Source: Syngnathus acus
Lineage: Eukaryota; Chordata; Actinopteri; Syngnathiformes; Syngnathidae
DNA length: 64,000 nucleotides
Assembly: GCF_901709675.1 (NCBI RefSeq)
Contig: NC_051103.1
Coordinates: 8,739,793-8,803,792, forward strand
Direction: 5' to 3'
In this document: positions 58,583-64,000 of the stretch, one piece after another
Layout of the letters: each line of letters starts with the position of its first letter
Numbering within the stretch: position 1 is the stretch's first letter
Translations under genes and position numbers: made by a program
The notes under the pieces: generated by a model
The model's input: the letters and a program-made list of their open reading frames with translations, nothing else
Database searches by the model: none
What the model was told of the DNA's origin: nothing

Positions 58583-61500
58583 ATGGCGCCCCTTTGCTTC
58601 TTGCTGCTCCTCCTGGGCTTCTCCTCGGCCGCTGAGTTCTACTCTTCCATAGGTGAGTCTCGTGCTGATATTAGGTTGTCTTCATCACAAGCGGGCGGGA
58701 GTGTTAAGGTGTTTTGGACCAAACCACCAGATCACATGACGGAGCTGCTGCACACGGAGCAGGACCTGTTGGCCTCGCTGGAGGACTACGTCCGAGCCGA
58801 GGAGTACAAACTGGAGGTGGTCAAAAGGTCCGAGACGGTTACGTTTGGCGCTGAGCTGAGGGCGAATACTGACCACGGCATCCGCAGGTGGGCCCGGAGG
58901 CTGTCCAACCTGTCGGCGTTGGCCATCCGGGACCCCGAAGTCTTCCTCGGCCACCCCGTCAACGCCTTCCAACTTCTCAAGAGGCTGAACCGGGAGTGGC
59001 GCGACCTGGAGAGCCTGGTGCGCAGCGACGTGGCCAACGGTGGGTGAAAGGTCGGCAAATCTTAGCGAGGGTGACTTTTGACGCCGGATGATGATGATAG
59101 AACTTGATTCATCTCTGCCGCCTCAGCTTTCGTGGCGCGCCTGAGCGCCAAACGGGAGCACCTTCCCGGCGAGGACGACCAGACGGGCGCGGCCGAAGCC
59201 CTCCTGAGGCTGCAGGACACCTACCAGCTGGACATCGACACCCTGGCCAAAGGCCAGCTGCCGGGTCAGGAGCGCCACGGAGCGAGCGCCTTTGCTATGG
59301 AGAGTCTTTGCGAGTCAGCGCCCCTCCTCCTCTCTCGTCCCGCCAGGAACCTCGGCGCTCCCGAGCGCCCTGACGCCGGACGACTGCTTCGACCTGGGCT
59401 TGGCGGCGTACAAGGATGACGACTTCTACCTCACCGAGATGTGGATGTCTCAGGCTATCGGGCAGATGGAGCGGGCCGAGCAAGCCGGGCAAGCCGGGCA
59501 GCCCCTCGGCGTCAGCCCCGTCACCATCCTGGACTACCACAGCTACTCCCTCTACAAGCTGGGAGACCTGGAGCGCGCCTTGGAGTCCACCAAGAAGATC
59601 CTGGAGCTCGGTGAGTCCGGCGCCAGCCAGGAACATCTGCTCGCTCAAAGTCCCCCTAACGCTGGCAATTTGCCGTTTGCCAGTCCGTGAGCTTCAAATA
59701 TGCACGCCCAGACCGGAAATCGTGGCCGCATATTGTTTTCTCCTTTAGATCCGCAAAACCAACGAGCCAAAGACGGTCTCAAGTACTATGAGCACGAACT
59801 GGCCAATCCCAAGAGCGACAAGGCCGTGCCGGTGACCCAGCGGGTGCGCCCCACTTCCTACAACGCCAGCACGTACAAGCGGCTGTGTCGCGGCGACAAT
59901 GTGGAGTTGGTGAGAAGACCGGCCGGCAAACGGCCCGCCTGGCCGGCGGCGGCGGGCCGGCAAACGGCCCGCCTGGCCGGCAAACGGCCCGCCTGGCCGG
60001 CACCCTGTACACTCCGGGCTGGTCTTTCCGCAGACGGCGCTCAAACAGAGCCGCCTCTTTTGCCGTTACTATGACAACCAGCGCCATCCCAACCTGCTGC
60101 TGGCTCCCGCCAAAGAGGAGGAGCTGTGGGACTTCCCCCGCGTGGTCCGCTATTACGACATAGCGTCGGACGACGACATGGAGCGAATCAAAGAGATGGC
60201 CAGGCCCACGGTCAGTCCCTCTGGCGCGTCTTTGTCGACGTGTAACCTTCTCGGGAGGACTCTTGGCTTTTTGTCAATGTGCCTGTGCGTCTCTTTATCT
60301 CTGTCTGCCAGCTCTCGCGCTCCCAAGTGAGGAACAACGCCAACAACTCCAACCAAGCATCGCGAGTGAGAATCTCTCAGAAGTAAGAACCAGCCAGCCA
60401 GCCAGCCAGCCGGGCGGCGCCGCCGCCGCCGCCGCCGATGCACCGAGCAGATTGGCAGCACAACTTTGTTCCTCTTCCTCCTCAGCACCTGGCTGGGCAA
60501 CTACCAGTCCCCATTGCTGACCAAGCTGATCAACAGAGCGGGTTACATCACCGGCCTGGACATGACCACCGCAGAGTCCATGCAGGTCCGGCTCCCCCCA
60601 GCCCTTGTCGAAAAGCAAAGTCGGGCAACGTGTGTTTGTTTGTGCAGGTGGCCAACTACGGCGTGGGCGGACTCTACGAACCCCATATTGACTTTCAAGG
60701 GGTAAACGCAAGCTGCGGCACGCACGACAACAGCGAGCTTCTGCATCAAAATGTGCTGTGGTGTTTCCACAGAAAGAAGTGGCCAACCCGTACCCAGATT
60801 TGGGAACCGGAAACCGAATCGCCACCTGGATGCTTTATGTCAGTCAAGTGTCCGCCCCTCGCTCGTTGTGGAGAGGAAAGCTGAGCTTGCTTTTGATTGA
60901 CGTACGTACGTCGCCTTTGTGCTTGCAGTTAAGCAACGTGGAGGCAGGGGGCGCCACCGTCTTCCCCAAAGTGGGCGCCGTCGCCTGGCCAATCAAGGTT
61001 TGCGCTTTTTTCTCCAAACTGGACCACATATTTGGGCCGCTCCGTGGGCAAAATATTCCACAGTTGCAGGTGTCCAGGTCTGGTCTGCTGAAATGTCTTT
61101 TTGTTGTGGTTTCCGCGCAGGGCTCGGCCGTGTTCTGGTACAATCTTCACCCCAACGGAGAGGGAGACTATTACACCCAGCACGCTGCCTGTCCCGTCCT
61201 GGTGGGAAGCAAGTGGGGTCAGTTGGCACACGCTCCTCCTCGTCAGAATGTTAAGCAATTCACGGAAGCGTAGTGCTGCCGCACTTGGTCAACCGGAATA
61301 ATTCCTTTGCTTTTCTGATGAGTTGTACTAAGTTCATTTTGTTTTCACTTGTTAATCACTTGACTGGTTCTTTTCTCTCAAACGAGGTGTATTTTAGGTT
61401 GCATTACCTGACATGTTTCGGCTTGTACTTCCGCCTTCATCGGAGTCTGACGAAGGCGGAAGTACAAGCCGAAACAGGCCGAAAAGCGAATATCTTGTTT

Positions 61501-61685
61501 GAGAGAAAGGAACCAGGGAAGTGCTTTTCTGATTAGCAGGGAAACTTATTCCGTCCGTCACTGTCCTAAAAATGGTCCCGTTGTGTGTTTCGTCAGTGGC
61601 CAACACGTGGCTGCACGAGCGAGGTCAGGAGTTCAGGAGGCGCTGCGATCTGCTAAGTCCGGCTGAGCTCGACGCGCTGGAATGA
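58583..61685 (+). CDS. Collagen prolyl 4-hydroxylase alpha subunit (P4HA1/P4HA2 type), 14 exons
   Basis: ER-lumen Fe(II)/2-oxoglutarate dioxygenase subunit that hydroxylates prolines in procollagen, acting as a tetramer with protein disulfide isomerase. Exons: 58583-58652, 58731-58827, 58888-59039, 59127-59264, 59347-59610, 59749-59909, 60034-60210, 60312-60382, 60486-60585, 60648-60701, 60773-60838, 60929-60997, 61121-61217 and 61597-61685; 534 codons, the size of human P4HA1. Signal peptide at about 1-21 (LCFLLLLLGFSSAA). N-terminal dimerisation region, then TPR-like peptide-substrate domain (DDCFDLGLAAYKDDDFYLTE, YSLYKLGDLERALE). Catalytic domain with iron ligands His423, Asp425 (EPHIDF) and His494 (TQHAACPVL), and Lys504 (GSKW) for 2-oxoglutarate. 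Final exon ANTWLHERGQEFRRRC. Introns are mostly short. I cannot decide between the P4HA1 and P4HA2 paralogues, so no symbol is given. Confidence 0.95.
61372..61508 (+). repeat. Long inverted repeat (foldback) in the last p4ha intron
   Basis: A perfect 25-bp arm at 61414-61438 (begins tgtttcggcttgtac) pairs with 61452-61476 across a 13-bp loop. Outer arms tttctctcaaac (61372-61383) and gtttgagagaaa (61497-61508) also pair. It could be a MITE-like foldback or a dispersed hairpin repeat. Confidence 0.9.
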
Positions 61686-62199
61686 TGGGTAGCCACGTTG
61701 CCATGACAACCGTCGTAGCAACGGCGAGCTCAGCTTCAGCAAGTCAAACGTGGCATCATCATAAGATATGAATGAAGCATATCAACGTAAATGTAAGAAC
61801 AAAAGTGTTGCGGGGGGAAAAAAGAATTTTGGAACTGTCGCCTAATTTCACTCTGAGATGATGAATTGGATATGGCTGGTGATATGATTTCCTTTGCTAC
61901 TGCATGTTTGTGGCTGTCAGCTCTTCATTAAGATTCCGAAAGAGGCGTCGCTTTCTTGACCAGCTCTGTGTTGACTCTTGTGTTTTCTTTAGTTGAAGCT
62001 AATTGAATCAATTGAGCAGGCAGGCAACCGTCAGCCGAACGCTATTTTAAAAGCCATAAGTAGGGCAGCCATAAGGCAGCCATAAGGCGTCCGTGAGCCC
62101 CGTTTGGAAGCCAAGTGCTTAGCCCTGGCTTGAAACTCTTCTTCAATACCATTTGATTCATTTGTCCTTACAATTCCACATTTTCAAGGAGGACCAATA
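61686..62199. other. Region after p4ha, likely 3' UTR/intergenic
   Basis: No canonical AATAAA was spotted here. There is a short tandem of cataaggcagc-type units at about 62055-62090. No ORF of interest. Confidence 0.4.
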
Positions 62200-62720
62200 G
62201 TTACGTCCAATAGTTGTGCGCGCGCGGGTGTGCTGCCATCTGCTGGCGAAACGAAGCAGTCGCACGTCGTCGCCATCCGAGCGTCACGTGCACTGCAGCA
62301 GCAGCGCGTCACGTGATTCTCAACACGCACGCAAAACGTGCTCGTGAATCGCGCGCACGTATCGCGGTGGACCGGGCACGCGTGCGCAGGTGATGGCGCG
62401 GTGAAGGCACCGCGCATGCTCAATGACGAGCTGGGCGGGCTGGCCAGCACGGGGAAGGGCGGGGCTGCGGGCGGTGCGCTCCTTTCTCCTACCTGACGTC
62501 ACGTGCACGCTCTGCGTGGAGGACGAACCAACTGCGGCGGTCCGGTTGCCGTACGCGCGCACGTGCACCGCCAGATGCACCGTCGTGTGATGGTCGTCAA
62601 CATGGCTGCGTGCGTGTGAGAGCAGGCGTCCGGTAAGTAGCTCTTCCACCTCCTTCTCCTCTTGCTCGTCTTCGTTCGTCCTCGTGCACGGCGCGCGCGC
62701 CAGCATGCGGCGGCTGCTCC
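62200..62720 (+). promoter_or_regulatory. CpG-rich promoter-like block with candidate 5' UTR exon
   Basis: Dense CpG (cgcgcgcggg, cgcgcacgtatcgcg, gtacgcgcgcacgtgc) against a CpG-poor background. The sequence gcaggcgtccg|gtaagtag gives a strong splice donor at 62633, so a non-coding first exon could end at 62632. The next plausible acceptor is ctctttcccag at 63488-63498, just upstream of the ORF at 63589. Confidence 0.55.
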
Positions 62721-63498
62721 TGACAGGCGCCTCCAAACATGTGATTGACGCAGCCAGCAGCTTCCTGTGTGACATTCACACAACTTTGCGCCTGCACCAC
62801 TAAAGTCAACTCTTTAGCTGGCCGACCGACCGACCGACCGACCGACCGACGTCTTCATTCATCATCGTCTTCCGCATGGCCTCATCTTCAACTCTTTGCA
62901 TGACCTCTACACGCTCACGACTTGTGACGCCACACAGACACTCGCACACGCGCACACTCGCACTCGGCAATCGTTTCATTCATTGAGGCACACAATGACA
63001 GCCAAACACAATATCAACATCACATCAACTTCTAGCAAAAGCAAAATATAAACAGTGCCAAGCCATCGCATCCAACACACACACACACACACGGGCCACA
63101 CAATACCAAGCATAATTCACACATGCAGTACATACACTTAGCGTACAATACACACAGAGGACACACACACAGGAGCATATACAGTGCATACCCCCTGCAG
63201 ACAAAACACACACAGATTTAACACGCACTTACTGTACTCGTGAACAAATGAAGTGCACTAACACGTTCACGCCTGCACTCACTCACTCACTCACTCACTC
63301 ACTCACTCACTCACTCACTCACTCACTCACTCACTCATCCATTCACAAGAACCTTTGCGTGTGTGTGTTAGCCAGCATGACTCATCAGTCTGAGTGGCTC
63401 CTTAAAAGACAGCCATTGGTTTGGCTTTCCCAAAAACCTAGCATGTCTTCAAAAAAAGAAATAAAAAAATCCTGAACTAGCTTCTCCTCTTTCCCAGG
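62721..63498. other. Putative first intron with GACC and ACTC arrays
   Basis: Holds a GACC run at about 62822-62850, CA-rich stretches (62935-63215) and an ACTC array of about 16 units at 63274-63337. No coding evidence. Confidence 0.45.
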
Positions 63499-63588
63499 TG
63501 GCGACTTGGGGGCCTAGCTGAACGGACCCCCACTCCCGCCCACGAACCATCATCTCAAGGACAAAGGGAGGCTGGAGGATTTGAGGCC

Positions 63589-64000
63589 ATGTCTCAACCC
63601 GGGAAAGTCCTCCACGTCTATGTCGAAGTCAGGTCGACCTCCGATCCTAGTGCAGGCGGAAAGACCTTTAGAGAAGGCCCTCCTCTGGACCACTTGAAAC
63701 TTAAGGACAACACTCAGGACCTCCTGTGCCAGCTTGCCAGCCGGAGCCCCACCGAGCATCAGACCCTTGCTCCTAAAGCGCTCCACCGGTGTCCTTCTTC
63801 ACACTCTGGAGGATCTCCACTCACTTCATCTTCCCGGGCATCCGAGCGCTGGAGTCTACCATGTGACACGAAGCCCTCCACCATGTCCTGCTCCAACAGC
63901 AAAGAGGGGCGAGACGGGAAGCGCTCTGTGGTCTCCTTCAGTTACGTACAGAAGTCCAAGGTGAAGACCATAAGCGGTCCGGGCAACGGTCAGGAAAGAG
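63589..64000 (+). CDS. 5' end of an unrecognised gene, truncated by the window edge
   Basis: An exon likely begins at 63499 after the acceptor ctctttcccag. The first in-frame ATG at 63589 opens a frame that is uninterrupted to the window end (137 codons). The predicted protein starts MSQPGKVLHVYVEVRS, is rich in Ser, Thr and Lys, and later contains RSVVSFSYVQKSKVKTISGP. It has no signal peptide, membrane segment or catalytic motif that I can see. The composition suggests a cytoplasmic scaffold or regulatory protein, but I do not recognise the family. Support for being a real gene: an upstream CpG island with a good donor, a good acceptor, and an open frame to the edge. Confidence 0.55.
   Translation, partial: MSQPGKVLHVYVEVRSTSDPSAGGKTFREGPPLDHLKLKDNTQDLLCQLASRSPTEHQTLAPKALHRCPSSHSGGSPLTSSSRASERWSLPCDTKPSTMSCSNSKEGRDGKRSVVSFSYVQKSKVKTISGPGNGQER

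Overview
The window is vertebrate nuclear DNA, most likely from a ray-finned (teleost) fish. Coding exons are short and separated by long introns that obey GT-AG. The proteins are closest in memory to vertebrate families. The introns are packed with tetra- and pentanucleotide microsatellites, hAT-type transposons and LINE/SINE-like tails typical of fish genomes. I cannot name the species from sequence alone.

Layout: (1) 1-50.5 kb, plus strand: almost all of cacna1g, the Cav3.1 T-type voltage-gated calcium channel alpha-1 subunit. Exon 1 (N-terminus and start of IS1) lies left of the window. I could place 37 coding exons (1688-49636) that join in one frame to about 2,400 codons plus the stop. 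They cover all four 6-TM domains, the I-II, II-III and III-IV linkers and the C-terminus. The pore residues read E-E-D-D, the T-type signature. (2) 52.4-55.0 kb, minus strand: cbx2, a Polycomb PRC1 chromodomain protein (5 coding exons, 504 codons), with chromodomain, AT-hook and C-terminal Pc box. (3) 56.0-57.5 kb, plus strand: cox11, the mitochondrial copper chaperone for cytochrome c oxidase (4 exons, 257 codons). It is divergent from cbx2 across about 1 kb. (4) 58.6-61.7 kb, plus strand: a collagen prolyl 4-hydroxylase alpha subunit (14 exons, 534 codons) of the P4HA1/P4HA2 type. (5) 62.2-64.0 kb: a CpG-rich promoter-like block and the 5' end of an unrecognised gene that runs off the right edge.

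The genes do not form a pathway; they are ordinary neighbours: a membrane channel, a chromatin reader, a respiratory-chain assembly factor and an ER collagen-modifying enzyme. The most notable non-coding features are: an apparent U12-type AT-AC intron before the first visible channel exon; a roughly 670-bp intronic CCTG tract of the kind that causes human myotonic dystrophy type 2 when expanded at CNBP; two complete hAT-type insertions with 8-bp target-site duplications, one holding nested repeats; a long foldback in a p4ha intron; and several microsatellites that form or touch splice-site signals. I see no previously undescribed multi-gene system; the interest lies in these structural features.
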